Source: Tannerella sp.
GTDB lineage: Bacteria > Bacteroidota > Bacteroidia > Bacteroidales > Tannerellaceae
Assembly: GCA_031272655.1 (NCBI GenBank)
Contig: JAISTJ010000087.1
Location: 1-11,688, forward strand
Length of the DNA stretch: 11,688 nt
Direction: 5' to 3'
Below the pieces are notes generated by a model. It was not told where the DNA came from. It did no database searches and was given only the letters and a program-made list of their open reading frames with translations. Position numbers and translations under genes: made by a program. This document shows positions 1 through 6,736 of this stretch, in pieces (the stretch's first letter is position 1; each line of letters begins with the position of its first letter).

Positions 1-1
1 C

Positions 2-112
2 GTCAACTGGCACGCCTTCCTATGGGACCCGTGGTTCCTGCTTTGGGGTGTCTGCCTCGCTGCCGCTTTGAGGCTTACAAAGAACACACCTTCGTCATTG
101 CGAACGCAGTGA
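2..112 (+). CDS. C-terminal end of an unrecognised membrane protein (5' truncated by window edge)
   Basis: Frame 2 is open from the window edge to a TGA at 110-112 and encodes about 36 residues. The readable part is aromatic and hydrophobic (WHAFLWDPWFLLWG, then VCLAAALRL) and ends in a short basic stretch, which looks like a final transmembrane helix with a cytoplasmic end. The other open frame here reads only as translated repeat. I do not recognise the family. The last residues (PSSLRTQ) and the stop codon are encoded by a dispersed repeat at 91-120, so the original C-terminus has probably been replaced or extended by repeat sequence. The gene converges on the metallopeptidase-like gene that ends at 161. 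Frame choice rests on protein character alone, so confidence is modest. Confidence 0.4.
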   Translation, partial: VNWHAFLWDPWFLLWGVCLAAALRLTKNTPSSLRTQ

Positions 113-120
113 AGCAATCC
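91..120 (+). repeat. Copy of a short dispersed repeat (CGTCATTGCGA...GAAGCAATCC type)
   Basis: The stretch reads TTCGTCATTGCGAACGC, then AGTGAAGCAATCC. It matches, with small differences, the reverse complement of 6751-6782 in this window (CTCGTCATTGCGAACGAACG, then TGAAGCAATCC). Sequences of this CGTCATTGCGA/GAAGCAATCC form are known to recur in many bacterial genomes and are often wrongly translated. Here it lies in the gap between two convergent genes and includes the stop codon of the upstream one. Whether it is mobile or merely a remnant cannot be told from one copy. Confidence 0.7.
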
Positions 121-160
121 CATTTCTTTCGTGCCTTCGTGTTGAAAAATCCATAAAACC

Positions 161-682
161 CTATAAAGCTGTTGCGCGTAACGTCTCTACTTTCATCTCT
201 TTGCGGAGGCGTTTTGAATTGTTGCCGGTTACTTTGTCCATTAACGACCAGAAGCGGACGCCGTGGTTCATCTCTACGGTGTGGCACAGCTCGTGAAGCA
301 GCACATAATCAACAAGATGCTGCGGCAACATCATCAACCGGAGCGACAGGTTGATATTCTTACGGGAACTGCAACTTCCCCATCGGGAACGCATATTCTT
401 GATTTTTACCTCTTTAAAAACAAACCCGTGCTCATCTGCCAGAGTTTTGAGGCGCACAGGCAACACTCGTTTAGCCTCCGCCCGCAATGATGCCGTAACA
501 ATTTTACCCATCAAAACCTGAACGGCAGGTGCGGAAAAATCGGTGCCGGCAGGGCACGAAACCGTCAATACGCCGTCCTTAAGTGACGAATAGAAGTTTT
601 GGAGTTGATGGCGGATGATTCGTAGCGAGAATGTAAGTGTCTGAAGCTCAGTATTTTCATCAAAAAACTTATTTATCGCCAT
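161..682 (-). CDS. YgjP/SprT-like zinc metallopeptidase-fold protein (DUF45, M48-like)
   Basis: The 173-residue protein carries a zinc-metallopeptidase HExxH-type motif, HELCH, at residues 130-134, with a third probable zinc ligand, His140, in NHGVRFW. Before it come WGSCSS (101-106) and NINLSLRLMMLP (109-120), the usual order in the YgjP/DUF45 family. The glutamate and the histidines are all present, so it could be active, but the substrate of this family is not well established. There is no signal peptide, so it is probably cytoplasmic. It is shorter than E. coli-type YgjP proteins, mainly at the N-terminus. The ATG at 680-682 lies inside the last codons of the upstream symporter gene (14-base overlap), which suggests translational coupling. 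A later start is possible, because the first residues are not conserved in any way I can recognise. Confidence 0.85.
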   Translation of the reverse strand: MAINKFFDENTELQTLTFSLRIIRHQLQNFYSSLKDGVLTVSCPAGTDFSAPAVQVLMGKIVTASLRAEAKRVLPVRLKTLADEHGFVFKEVKIKNMRSRWGSCSSRKNINLSLRLMMLPQHLVDYVLLHELCHTVEMNHGVRFWSLMDKVTGNNSKRLRKEMKVETLRATAL

Positions 683-2132
683 GCCACTCTTTGGTGCTTT
701 TGATGTTCAGTCGTTCGGGGTGAAATTTCGGCTGTGCAACGCCATTCCTGAGCTGCTTTTCATAGTCATTAAACGTGCGGAGGGCGATGCCCTGAAGCAA
801 CAGTATGGCTATCAGGTTGAACCATGCCATCAGCCCAAGCCCAATGTCTGCCATATTCCACGCAAATGTCATCTCTTTAACGCCTGTATAGAAGGTAAAT
901 ACGAGCATAATAATCCTTAAAGCATTGATTGTCAGGTGGCTTTTACGCGCTTTATTCCGATAGAGATAATAGATATTTGTTTCCGCCTGAAAATAATAGC
1001 TCATAATAGTAGTAAAGGCGAAGAAAAACAGCGCCAGGGCGACGAAAGCCGACCCGAAACCCGGAATATTGGCGTCCACCGCAAGTTGCGTATTAACCGG
1101 TCCGTACGTCGTTATCGCCGCCGGCAGCGACCCGCCTTCCATCACCACATTCATCGCATTATGGACGTCGTAAACGCGATACATGCCGGAGATAAGTATC
1201 ATAAATGCGGTGGCGGTGCACACAAGCAGCGTATCTACATAAACCGAAAAAGCCTGCACTAATCCCTGATTGGCAGGGTGCGGCACTTCGGCTGCAGCTG
1301 CTGCGTGAGGCGCCGAACCTTGACCCGCTTCGTTGGAAAACAGCCCCCTTTTGACGCCCATTGTGATAGCGTAACCTACAACCCCGCTCAAAGCCTCCTG
1401 CAAGCCGAAAGCGCTCTTGACTATCAGCATAAACATTGATGGAATATGTTGATAATTAATAACTAATATAACCAATGCTATCAAAATATAACCGAGAGCC
1501 ATGAAAGGAGTAACAATTTCCGCTACTTTGGCGATGCGGCGTATCCCGCCGAAAATCACAAGCGCGAGCAGCAGCGTTACAACACCGGCAGTGATATGAA
1601 TATCAATCGAAAACGAGTGATGGAACGCCTCGCTTATAGCGTTAGCCTGCACACCGGGCATCAGCACGCCCATCGCAAAGATTGTTACCAACGCAAAAGC
1701 GGTAGCGTAGTACTTGTTATTCAGGCCTTTAAGTATATAATAAGCCGGACCGCCGCGATAGACGCCATCAATTTTTTCTTTGTAAACCTGCGCCAAAGTA
1801 GCTTCTATGTAAGCTGTGCCGGCCCCGAAAAAGGCTATTATCCACATCCAGAACACCGCACCCGGCCCGCCGAGCGCTATTGCCGTCGCTACCCCCGCAA
1901 TGTTACCCGTGCCAACCCGACCCGACAGCGCCAGCATGAACGCTTGAAACGACGAGATGCCCGATCCCGACGGTTTGCTCTTGAAAAGCAACTTGAACAT
2001 CCGTTTCAGGCAACGGATCTGGAAAAAACGCATCCGTATGGAAAAATAAATTCCCGTGGACAGACACAGAATAATAAACGGCCATCCCATGATATGGACG
2101 CTGATTGTCTCTACAATTTTATAAAAATCCAT
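669..2132 (-). CDS. AGCS-family sodium:alanine/glycine symporter
   Basis: The 487-residue polytopic inner-membrane protein belongs to the alanine-or-glycine:cation symporter family (AgcS/AlsT/DagA type), which takes up small neutral amino acids with sodium. Diagnostic stretches are GRVGTGNIAG (71-80), GGPGAVFWMW (88-97), GGPAYYI (127-133) and NEAGQGSAPHAAAA (267-280). The last is the strongly conserved segment around the substrate and ion site. About ten or more hydrophobic segments are visible, and the length is normal for the family. The start ATG at 2130-2132 gives the expected short N-terminal helix. The divergent promoter region lies immediately upstream, and the metallopeptidase-like gene overlaps the 3' end. 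The exact amino acid transported cannot be read from the sequence. Confidence 0.95.
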   Translation of the reverse strand: MDFYKIVETISVHIMGWPFIILCLSTGIYFSIRMRFFQIRCLKRMFKLLFKSKPSGSGISSFQAFMLALSGRVGTGNIAGVATAIALGGPGAVFWMWIIAFFGAGTAYIEATLAQVYKEKIDGVYRGGPAYYILKGLNNKYYATAFALVTIFAMGVLMPGVQANAISEAFHHSFSIDIHITAGVVTLLLALVIFGGIRRIAKVAEIVTPFMALGYILIALVILVINYQHIPSMFMLIVKSAFGLQEALSGVVGYAITMGVKRGLFSNEAGQGSAPHAAAAAEVPHPANQGLVQAFSVYVDTLLVCTATAFMILISGMYRVYDVHNAMNVVMEGGSLPAAITTYGPVNTQLAVDANIPGFGSAFVALALFFFAFTTIMSYYFQAETNIYYLYRNKARKSHLTINALRIIMLVFTFYTGVKEMTFAWNMADIGLGLMAWFNLIAILLLQGIALRTFNDYEKQLRNGVAQPKFHPERLNIKSTKEWHGDK

Positions 2133-2170
2133 CTGTTTGTAATTTATGAAAAATTTCTGCTAAAATGGCT

Positions 2171-2179
2171 GTAAAAGTA
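2171..2179 (-). promoter_or_regulatory. Possible promoter -7 element for the AGCS symporter gene
   Basis: On the minus strand this reads TACTTTTAC. It differs from the Bacteroidetes TAnnTTTG element only by A for G in the last place, and lies about 40 bases upstream of the symporter ATG. No clear TTTG sits 19-21 bases further upstream, so this is only the best candidate in the 122-base divergent region. Confidence 0.35.
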
Positions 2180-2220
2180 GTCAAAAAATTATAAATTCTT
2201 CATTTTTTCGCGCAAAAAGT

Positions 2221-2234
2221 GTAACTTTGCATCG
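2221..2234 (+). promoter_or_regulatory. Bacteroidetes-type promoter for the DUF4271-hemD-rnpA-yidD run
   Basis: GTAACTTTGCATCG contains a perfect TAnnTTTG -7 element (2222-2229) about 25 bases upstream of the DUF4271 ATG. It shares the extended form GTAnnTTTGCnnCG with the sites at 4987 and 6353. The -33 position has a T-rich, imperfect palindrome (2203-2218, one mismatch in eight pairs) instead of a clear TTTG. The expected 5' untranslated region would be under about 25 bases. Confidence 0.7.
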
Positions 2235-2254
2235 AAAAATGTAATCAAAAACAG

Positions 2255-2923
2255 ATGAACGGCAACGCTTTTGAAAGATTTACAGTCGTACCTGTCAGCG
2301 ACTTAGCACATACCGGTGATGTGCTTTTTCTCATCGTAATCGCTTTGCTGTCTGTCATGGCTATCGTTACGCGCCTGAATCTGGGATCCCCTGAAAACCT
2401 GTTCAAAAACGGCTTCCTGACAGTGCAAACGATACTTTTGACCGGTATTTTCATTTTCCTTGCATCTGTCTGTTGCAGTTTAGTTCAAATGCCTGATACT
2501 GTGGGATATTCACTCGGATTAACAGTCATTTTTATAGTTATAACGCTGATTTACTGCCTGTTTAAGTTCGGAATTTATCGTTGGGTTAATGCACTTTTCG
2601 CTTCAAAAGAGCAAACCGAGATGTTCATGCGAATGTACCAAAAATGGTTTAACATTTGGGGCGCAACGTTATACATTCCGGTTTTTTGTATATTGCTTAT
2701 TAAAGGCTCAATTTTCATTACTTGTATCTACTTTATTATCAGCTATATAGCATTTAGAGTTATATTTTTATTTAGATTTTTTTACATTATTTACACTAAA
2801 AACACGGGGATTTTGTTTTTTTGTTTGTACCTTTGCAGCGCTGAAATAGCCCCTTTGATATTCTTATATGAGGGATTGACATGTTTATATAACAATATAG
2901 TAATAAGTACTTTATGGCAGTAA
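2255..2923 (+). CDS. DUF4271 integral membrane protein
   Basis: The protein has 222 residues and several hydrophobic segments (approximately 23-40, 56-74, 87-106, 136-158, 160-182 and 186-206). The ending YLCSAEIAPLIF (192-203) matches the conserved C-terminal signature I associate with DUF4271, a Bacteroidetes-restricted family of unknown function. It is the first gene of the plus-strand run and overlaps the start of hemD by 10 bases, as it does in Bacteroides-type genomes. The constant pairing with hemD suggests a role related to tetrapyrrole synthesis or to the membrane functions of rnpA/yidD downstream, but that is only inference from neighbourhood. There is no N-terminal signal peptide beyond the first membrane helix. 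Confidence 0.85.
   Translation: MNGNAFERFTVVPVSDLAHTGDVLFLIVIALLSVMAIVTRLNLGSPENLFKNGFLTVQTILLTGIFIFLASVCCSLVQMPDTVGYSLGLTVIFIVITLIYCLFKFGIYRWVNALFASKEQTEMFMRMYQKWFNIWGATLYIPVFCILLIKGSIFITCIYFIISYIAFRVIFLFRFFYIIYTKNTGILFFCLYLCSAEIAPLIFLYEGLTCLYNNIVISTLWQ
2827..2840 (+). promoter_or_regulatory. Candidate internal promoter upstream of hemD
   Basis: GTACCTTTGCAGCG, inside the DUF4271 coding sequence 74 bases before the hemD start, fits both TAnnTTTG and the extended GTAnnTTTGCnnCG form shared by the three intergenic promoters here. Against it, the bases encode the conserved LYLCSA residues of DUF4271 and no TTTG is present at the -33 spacing. It may therefore be coincidental. Confidence 0.3.
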
Positions 2924-3675
2924 AAATTAAAAAGATGTTGGTATCTCAGCCTCAGCCTTCAACTCCGAAGTCGCCGTATTTTGACATTGAGAAGAAATAT
3001 GGGGTGCAGATAGATTTCAGGCCGTTTATCAAAGTAGAACCGTTGACGGCTAAAGAGTTCAGGCAGCAGCGAATCTCTGTGCTTGATTATACCGCAGTAG
3101 TATTTACGGCACGCACTGCTGTTGACCACTTTTTCAGCATGTGCGAGGAGCTGCGGGTAACTATCCCTGAGACGATGAAATATTTTTGCATCTCGGAAAC
3201 TATCGCCGTGTATCTTCAAAAATACACTATTTTTCGCAAGAGGAAGATATTTTTCGGAGCCAACGGATTGATGGAAGAGCTTGTAAAGCTGATTTTCAAA
3301 CATCCCAAAGAGAAGTACCTCATACCCGTGTCGGATGTGCATAAAGATGATTTGATGCTAAGTCTGAACACAAAGAAAATAAAGTACCAGACAGCAATAA
3401 TGTATCGTACAGTCAGCAATAATTTTATGCCTGATGAAAAATTTGACTATGATATGTTGCTGTTTTTCAGCCCCTCAGGTATCAGTTCCCTGATGAAAAA
3501 TTTCCCCGAATTTAAGCAGAATGGCATCAAGATAGGCTGCTTTGGCCAGAACACTGCCAAAGCTGCCGTTGAAGCCGGTTTAAAGCTTGATATTGAGGCG
3601 CCTACCCCCGAAGCTCCTTCTATGACCGCCGCCGTTGAGCAGTATCTGAAGAAAGAGATGGATAAGAAGGGGTAA
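2914..3675 (+). CDS. hemD: Uroporphyrinogen-III synthase
   Basis: The 253-residue cytoplasmic enzyme closes and inverts ring D of hydroxymethylbilane to give uroporphyrinogen III, the branch point for haem, sirohaem and corrinoids. It matches the Bacteroidetes HemD form. The N-terminus is KIKKMLVSQPQP, followed by KSPYFDIEKKYGVQIDFRPF, then VFTARTAVDHFF, ETMKYFCISE, the YRTVS strand linking the two lobes, FFSPSGISSL, IGCFGQNTAKAA and the end region APTPEAPSMT. The two-lobed layout and the length are normal. The ATG overlaps the end of the DUF4271 gene by 10 bases, and rnpA begins two bases after the stop. No other haem gene is in the window, so whether the organism has a full pathway cannot be judged here. 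Confidence 0.93.
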   Translation: MAVKIKKMLVSQPQPSTPKSPYFDIEKKYGVQIDFRPFIKVEPLTAKEFRQQRISVLDYTAVVFTARTAVDHFFSMCEELRVTIPETMKYFCISETIAVYLQKYTIFRKRKIFFGANGLMEELVKLIFKHPKEKYLIPVSDVHKDDLMLSLNTKKIKYQTAIMYRTVSNNFMPDEKFDYDMLLFFSPSGISSLMKNFPEFKQNGIKIGCFGQNTAKAAVEAGLKLDIEAPTPEAPSMTAAVEQYLKKEMDKKG

Positions 3676-3677
3676 CA

Positions 3678-4091
3678 ATGGACGCCGAAGGAGGAAGATG
3701 CAGATTTCCCAAAAGCGAGCGGCTGTCGCTCAAACTTGAAACCGACAGCCTCTTCGCTAACGGTAACTCATTCATATCCTACCCGTTACGCATTATCTAC
3801 CTCACTGCCGAAACGCCCGAAGAGACGCCCAGCCCCCAAAAAAACGGCGCCGTAGTTCTGATAGGCGCTCCGAAAAAACGCCTGCGTAAAGCCGTCTGCC
3901 GGAACCGTGTCAAACGGCTTATCCGCGAAGCATATAGAATTAATAAACAGAGTATCAATGAATTATACAAAGAGCGAAACAAACGCCTTATGATAGCTTT
4001 TATGTATGTAGGCGAAGGATTGCCTTCATATACGTCTATTGAAAAATCTGTCAAAGCGGCTATTAAAAAGTTGATAGACAATGATTTATGA
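3678..4091 (+). CDS. rnpA: Ribonuclease P protein component
   Basis: The 137-residue basic protein is the protein subunit of RNase P, which helps the catalytic RNA bind precursor tRNAs and cut their 5' leaders. The family core is clear: [11 protein letters not shown] (31-41), and [22 protein letters not shown] (66-87) containing the RNR signature at 75-77 that contacts the catalytic RNA. The length is typical of Bacteroidetes RnpA. The start at 3678 lies two bases after the hemD stop, and the 3' end overlaps yidD by 11 bases. It is not beside rpmH, the usual partner in other phyla, but sits in the hemD block as is usual in Bacteroidales. The first 12 or so residues are poorly conserved. Confidence 0.93.
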   Translation: MDAEGGRCRFPKSERLSLKLETDSLFANGNSFISYPLRIIYLTAETPEETPSPQKNGAVVLIGAPKKRLRKAVCRNRVKRLIREAYRINKQSINELYKERNKRLMIAFMYVGEGLPSYTSIEKSVKAAIKKLIDNDL

Positions 4092-4317
4092 TTACTTTCT
4101 ACGGTTTTTGACGTCCCTGCTGCTTTTGCCCGTATATTTCTACCGGTACTGCATCTCGCCGTTGACGCCTGCAAGTTGCCGCTTTACGCCCACGTGCTCC
4201 CAATATGCCATTGAAGCGCTCAAGAAGCATGGGCCATTTCGCGGTTTCCTGCTTGCCCTCCGCCGCATCCTCCGCTGCCATCCATGGGGCGGCTCTGGTT
4301 ATGACCCGGTGCCTTGA
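4081..4317 (+). CDS. yidD: Membrane protein insertion efficiency factor YidD
   Basis: This 78-residue protein has the conserved YidD core: an N-terminal amphipathic/hydrophobic segment (8-20), then [20 protein letters not shown] (21-40), [11 protein letters not shown] (41-51) and a C-terminal [14 protein letters not shown] (65-78). The three cysteines at 24, 33 and 39 and Cys66 are in the expected places. It is a peripheral inner-membrane protein thought to assist YidC-dependent insertion. The ATG at 4081 lies within the last codons of rnpA. The rnpA-yidD pairing is very widespread, which supports both calls. A heptamer repeat begins just after its stop codon. Confidence 0.95.
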   Translation: MIYDYFLRFLTSLLLLPVYFYRYCISPLTPASCRFTPTCSQYAIEALKKHGPFRGFLLALRRILRCHPWGGSGYDPVP

Positions 4318-4321
4318 TTTT

Positions 4322-4349
4322 TTAATTCTTAATTCTTAATTCTTAATTA
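4322..4349 (+). repeat. Heptamer tandem repeat (TTAATTC)3 TTAATTA
   Basis: Three exact copies of TTAATTC (4322-4328, 4329-4335, 4336-4342) are followed by TTAATTA (4343-4349). They fill almost the whole gap between the yidD stop and the TatD-like ATG at 4353. I know this TTAATTC array as a frequent intergenic motif in Bacteroidetes genomes. It leaves no recognisable ribosome-binding site before the next gene apart from its A/T richness. Confidence 0.85.
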
Positions 4350-4352
4350 GTA

Positions 4353-4955
4353 ATGATAGATGTCCACACCCATAAGCCCCCGCTTAAAACCGACGGTATT
4401 GCAATAATTTCCGCCGACCTGCGTGATGGTTTCAAGCCCGAAGCGGGGCGACTTTATTCTATCGGCATCCATCCTTGGTATGCCGGTGAAGAGTTGATGC
4501 CGTTAGTCCGGAAGCATGCACAGGAGCCGGAAGTCGTTGCTATCGGAGAAACAGGCATTGACAAGCTGAAAGCCGCCTCTGCCGATCAACTCAACCTGCA
4601 GTGGAACCTCTTTAAAGAACACATAATCCTGTCGGAAGAACTCGGCAAACCGCTTATTATTCACTGCGTTAAGGCATGGGACGAGCTGTTGAGCCTTCAT
4701 AAAAAGATGAAACCGAAGCAAAAGTGGATTGTTCACGGTTTCAGGGGCAATGAAATACTTGCAGAACAGCTACTTAACGCCGGAATTTACCTTTCTTTCG
4801 GTGAGACATTCAACCCGAAAGCGCTAAAGAAAGCGTGGGACTGCGGGCATCTGTACGCCGAAACCGACGATTCTTCCTGCGATATCAGCGACATTTACCA
4901 ACTGATTGCCAAAGCCCTCGGCATCGCTCCGGAAGACATAAACCTCAAACTATAG
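4353..4955 (+). CDS. TatD-family metal-dependent hydrolase (short form)
   Basis: The 200-residue protein is a TatD-type member of the amidohydrolase superfamily, whose members are metal-dependent DNases or phosphodiesterases. Metal ligands appear in order: HTH at 5-7, Glu66 in GETGID (65-70), His104 in IIHC, His128 in VHGFRG, and Asp172 in ETDD. GIHPW (38-42) is also typical. It is about 50-60 residues shorter than E. coli TatD, mostly between the first HxH and the glutamate. This compact form is common in Bacteroidales next to tyrS. It is cytoplasmic, with no signal peptide. The true substrate is not evident from sequence, so I give no gene symbol. Confidence 0.88.
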   Translation: MIDVHTHKPPLKTDGIAIISADLRDGFKPEAGRLYSIGIHPWYAGEELMPLVRKHAQEPEVVAIGETGIDKLKAASADQLNLQWNLFKEHIILSEELGKPLIIHCVKAWDELLSLHKKMKPKQKWIVHGFRGNEILAEQLLNAGIYLSFGETFNPKALKKAWDCGHLYAETDDSSCDISDIYQLIAKALGIAPEDINLKL

Positions 4956-4986
4956 AACAATTAACCCGAAAGCTGAAAATTTTTTC

Positions 4987-5000
4987 GTACCTTTGCGCCG
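4987..5000 (+). promoter_or_regulatory. Promoter for tyrS
   Basis: GTACCTTTGCGCCG contains a perfect TAnnTTTG element (4988-4995) 32 bases upstream of the tyrS ATG and matches the extended form GTAnnTTTGCnnCG. No strong TTTG lies 19-21 bases upstream. It implies a very short leader of roughly 15-20 bases, leaving no room for a T-box or other riboswitch. Confidence 0.65.
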
Positions 5001-5019
5001 TTTTTTTAAAGAAAAAGAG

Positions 5020-6318
5020 ATGAATTTTGTTGAAGAACTTAGATGGAGAGGCATGATTCACGACCTCATGCCCGGAACGGAAGAACAGTTGCAGAAAGGG
5101 ATGACGTCGGCTTACGTTGGCATAGACCCGACCGCCGACTCGCTTCATATAGGTCATTTGGTAGGTGTCATGATGCTGAAACATTTTCAGCGTGCGGGTC
5201 ATCGCCCGATAGCGCTGATCGGAGGCGCAACGGGGATGATTGGCGACCCGTCAATGAAATCGGCAGAACGTAACCTGCTCGACGAAACCACGCTACGCCA
5301 CAATCAGGAAAGCATCCGCAAACAGCTTGCACGGTTCCTCGATTTCGATTCCGATGCACCCAACGCTGCGAAGTTAGTGAACAACTACGACTGGATGAAA
5401 AACTACTCATTCCTGAATTTCATCCGCGACGTAGGCAAACATATCACAGTGAACTATATGATGGCGAAAGATTCCGTCAAAAAGCGCCTCAGCGCCGATT
5501 CGAGCGTCGGGATGTCGTTCACCGAATTTTCCTACCAACTGCTTCAGGGCTACGATTTCCTGTACCTGTACGAGCATGAAGGCTGCAAATTGCAGATGGG
5601 TGGCTCCGACCAGTGGGGTAACATCACAACCGGCACGGAACTTATCCGCCGCACATTAGGGCCTGAAGCTGAGGCATTTGCGCTTGTATGTCCGCTTATC
5701 ACCAAAGCCGACGGCGGCAAGTTCGGCAAGACCGAATCGGGCAACGTTTGGCTTGATCGCCGCTATACTTCCCCGTACAAATTCTACCAGTTCTGGCTGA
5801 ATGTCAGCGATGAAGACGCCGGCAAATACATCCGTATTTTCACCGCATTAAGTCAGGACGAGATAGAATCCATCGAAAAAGAGCAGGCGGAAGCGCCTCA
5901 TCTCAGGCCGCTTCAAAAGCGTTTGGCGCGCGAAGTAACCGTCATGGTTCATTCCGAAGAAGACTATAACGCAGCCGTCGAAGCGTCCGGCATCCTTTTC
6001 GGGAATGCCACTTCCGAAACGCTTAAAAATATTGATGAAGATACGTTATTGTCTGTTTTTGAGGGAGTTCCACATTATGAGGTCTCTATTGATCAGCTCT
6101 CTTTGGGAATAAAAGCTGTTGATCTTTGCACGTCCGGCGCGCCCGTTTTCACGTCCAAAGGCGAGATGCGCAAGATGGTTCAAAACGGCGGAGTGAGCTT
6201 TAATAAAGAGAAAATTACGGATGCCGAGACGATAGTGAACACCGACGCACTGCTCAACGGAAAATACCTTCTCGTTCAGCGCGGAAAAAAGAATTATCAT
6301 CTGTTTATAGCAAAATAA
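5020..6318 (+). CDS. tyrS: Tyrosyl-tRNA synthetase
   Basis: The 432-residue class I aminoacyl-tRNA synthetase charges tRNA-Tyr. Visible landmarks are [10 protein letters not shown] (32-41) followed by the HIGH signature (43-46), tyrosine-site segments [13 protein letters not shown] (172-184) and GGSDQWGN (194-201), the KMSKS-equivalent KFGKT (234-238), and an S4-type RNA-binding domain from about 363 to the end. Length is normal for bacterial TyrRS. I place the start at the ATG at 5020. The alternative in-frame TTG at 4993 falls inside the promoter -7 element and would precede transcription. An A-rich stretch (AAAGAAAAAGAG) just before the ATG serves as the translation start context usual in this phylum. 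The gene has its own promoter although it follows the TatD-like gene. Confidence 0.97.
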   Translation: MNFVEELRWRGMIHDLMPGTEEQLQKGMTSAYVGIDPTADSLHIGHLVGVMMLKHFQRAGHRPIALIGGATGMIGDPSMKSAERNLLDETTLRHNQESIRKQLARFLDFDSDAPNAAKLVNNYDWMKNYSFLNFIRDVGKHITVNYMMAKDSVKKRLSADSSVGMSFTEFSYQLLQGYDFLYLYEHEGCKLQMGGSDQWGNITTGTELIRRTLGPEAEAFALVCPLITKADGGKFGKTESGNVWLDRRYTSPYKFYQFWLNVSDEDAGKYIRIFTALSQDEIESIEKEQAEAPHLRPLQKRLAREVTVMVHSEEDYNAAVEASGILFGNATSETLKNIDEDTLLSVFEGVPHYEVSIDQLSLGIKAVDLCTSGAPVFTSKGEMRKMVQNGGVSFNKEKITDAETIVNTDALLNGKYLLVQRGKKNYHLFIAK

Positions 6319-6329
6319 TTTCGCGAAAA

Positions 6330-6366
6330 TTTGCAAAATTGAAAGAAAACCTGTACTTTTGCAGCG
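6330..6366 (+). promoter_or_regulatory. Strong Bacteroidetes promoter for tRNA-Gln
   Basis: TTTG at 6330-6333 is followed after 20 bases by TACTTTTG at 6354-6361, continuing as CAGCG. This is the textbook TTTG-N19/21-TAnnTTTG arrangement and the only site in the window with both elements. Transcription would begin near 6368, some 30 bases before the tRNA. Confidence 0.85.
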
Positions 6367-6391
6367 TTTTTAAGTGAATTTGTATCGTTCG

Positions 6392-6736
6392 TCAGAACAG
6401 TGTCTCATGGTGTAATGGTAGCACAACAGGTTTTGGTTCTGTTTGTAGAGGTTCGAATCCTCTTGAGACAACACGCATTTTGTAATATCCTTTCCTGTAT
6501 TTTTTTGTTTTCGGGTTTTTCACGCGCTCGAATCTTCCCCTGCGGCTTTTGACGTCGTAGAGCAGTAAGCGGTTGACTTTTGTCAAAACTTTTTCATAAT
6601 CTAAAGCGGCGCCGTCAGTAAACAAGTCGGAAAACATGTTCATCAAATGTTTGGCTATACTCCTGACATGCAGGCCTTTAGCTGCTTCTTTGACCGAAAG
6701 TATCTCTTCGATGCTGTCTTTATTTATCCTGTTCAT
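6392..6736 (-). CDS. Unrecognised small basic protein, C-terminus antisense to tRNA-Gln
   Basis: The ORF has 114 residues. Its first ~88 look protein-like: an acidic/hydrophobic helical part (DSIEEILSVKEAAKGLHVRS, then IAKHLMNMFSDLF) followed by a strongly basic stretch (KSRRGRFERVKNPKTKKYRK), ending near GYYKM. This could suit nucleic-acid binding, but I do not recognise a family. The last ~25 residues are simply the antisense translation of the tRNA-Gln gene, so the native end was probably earlier, or the 3' end is damaged. The ATG at 6734-6736 overlaps the lpxB stop by 17 bases, which supports co-translation, but that overlap exists only because lpxB has been lengthened by repeat sequence. 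It could be a real gene, a remnant, or an accidental ORF. Confidence 0.45.
   Translation of the reverse strand: MNRINKDSIEEILSVKEAAKGLHVRSIAKHLMNMFSDLFTDGAALDYEKVLTKVNRLLLYDVKSRRGRFERVKNPKTKKYRKGYYKMRVVSRGFEPLQTEPKPVVLPLHHETLF
6401..6471 (+). tRNA. trnQ: tRNA-Gln (anticodon UUG)
   Basis: A complete cloverleaf can be drawn. The acceptor stem pairs TGTCTCA (6401-6407) with TGAGACA (6464-6470), followed by discriminator A at 6471. The D arm contains GGTGTAATGG. The anticodon stem pairs ACAGG (6426-6430) with TCTGT (6438-6442) around the loop TTTTGGT, with anticodon TTG at 6433-6435. The T arm is GAGG-TTCGAAT-CCTC. CCA is not encoded and must be added after transcription. It reads CAA and probably CAG by wobble. 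A minus-strand ORF overlaps it completely. Confidence 0.97.

Noticed and set aside
1596..2174. 192-residue plus-strand ORF
   Set aside because: It lies antisense to the well-supported AGCS symporter gene, has an arginine/histidine-rich shadow composition and no recognisable domain.
4993..5019. Upstream TTG start for tyrS
   Set aside because: The codon lies within the promoter -7 element, ahead of the likely transcript start, and the added residues are not part of the TyrRS family.
5003..5019. T-box or other riboswitch upstream of tyrS
   Set aside because: The promoter leaves a leader of only about 15-20 bases, too short for any known riboswitch.
5043..5410. Short alternative-frame ORFs inside tyrS on both strands
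   Set aside because: All are shadows of the strongly conserved TyrRS frame and have no independent start context.
6317..6331. Possible terminator hairpin after tyrS (AATTTCGCGAAAATT)
   Set aside because: The palindrome has no loop, is short and A/T-rich, is not followed by a T-run, and overlaps the tRNA promoter -33 element.
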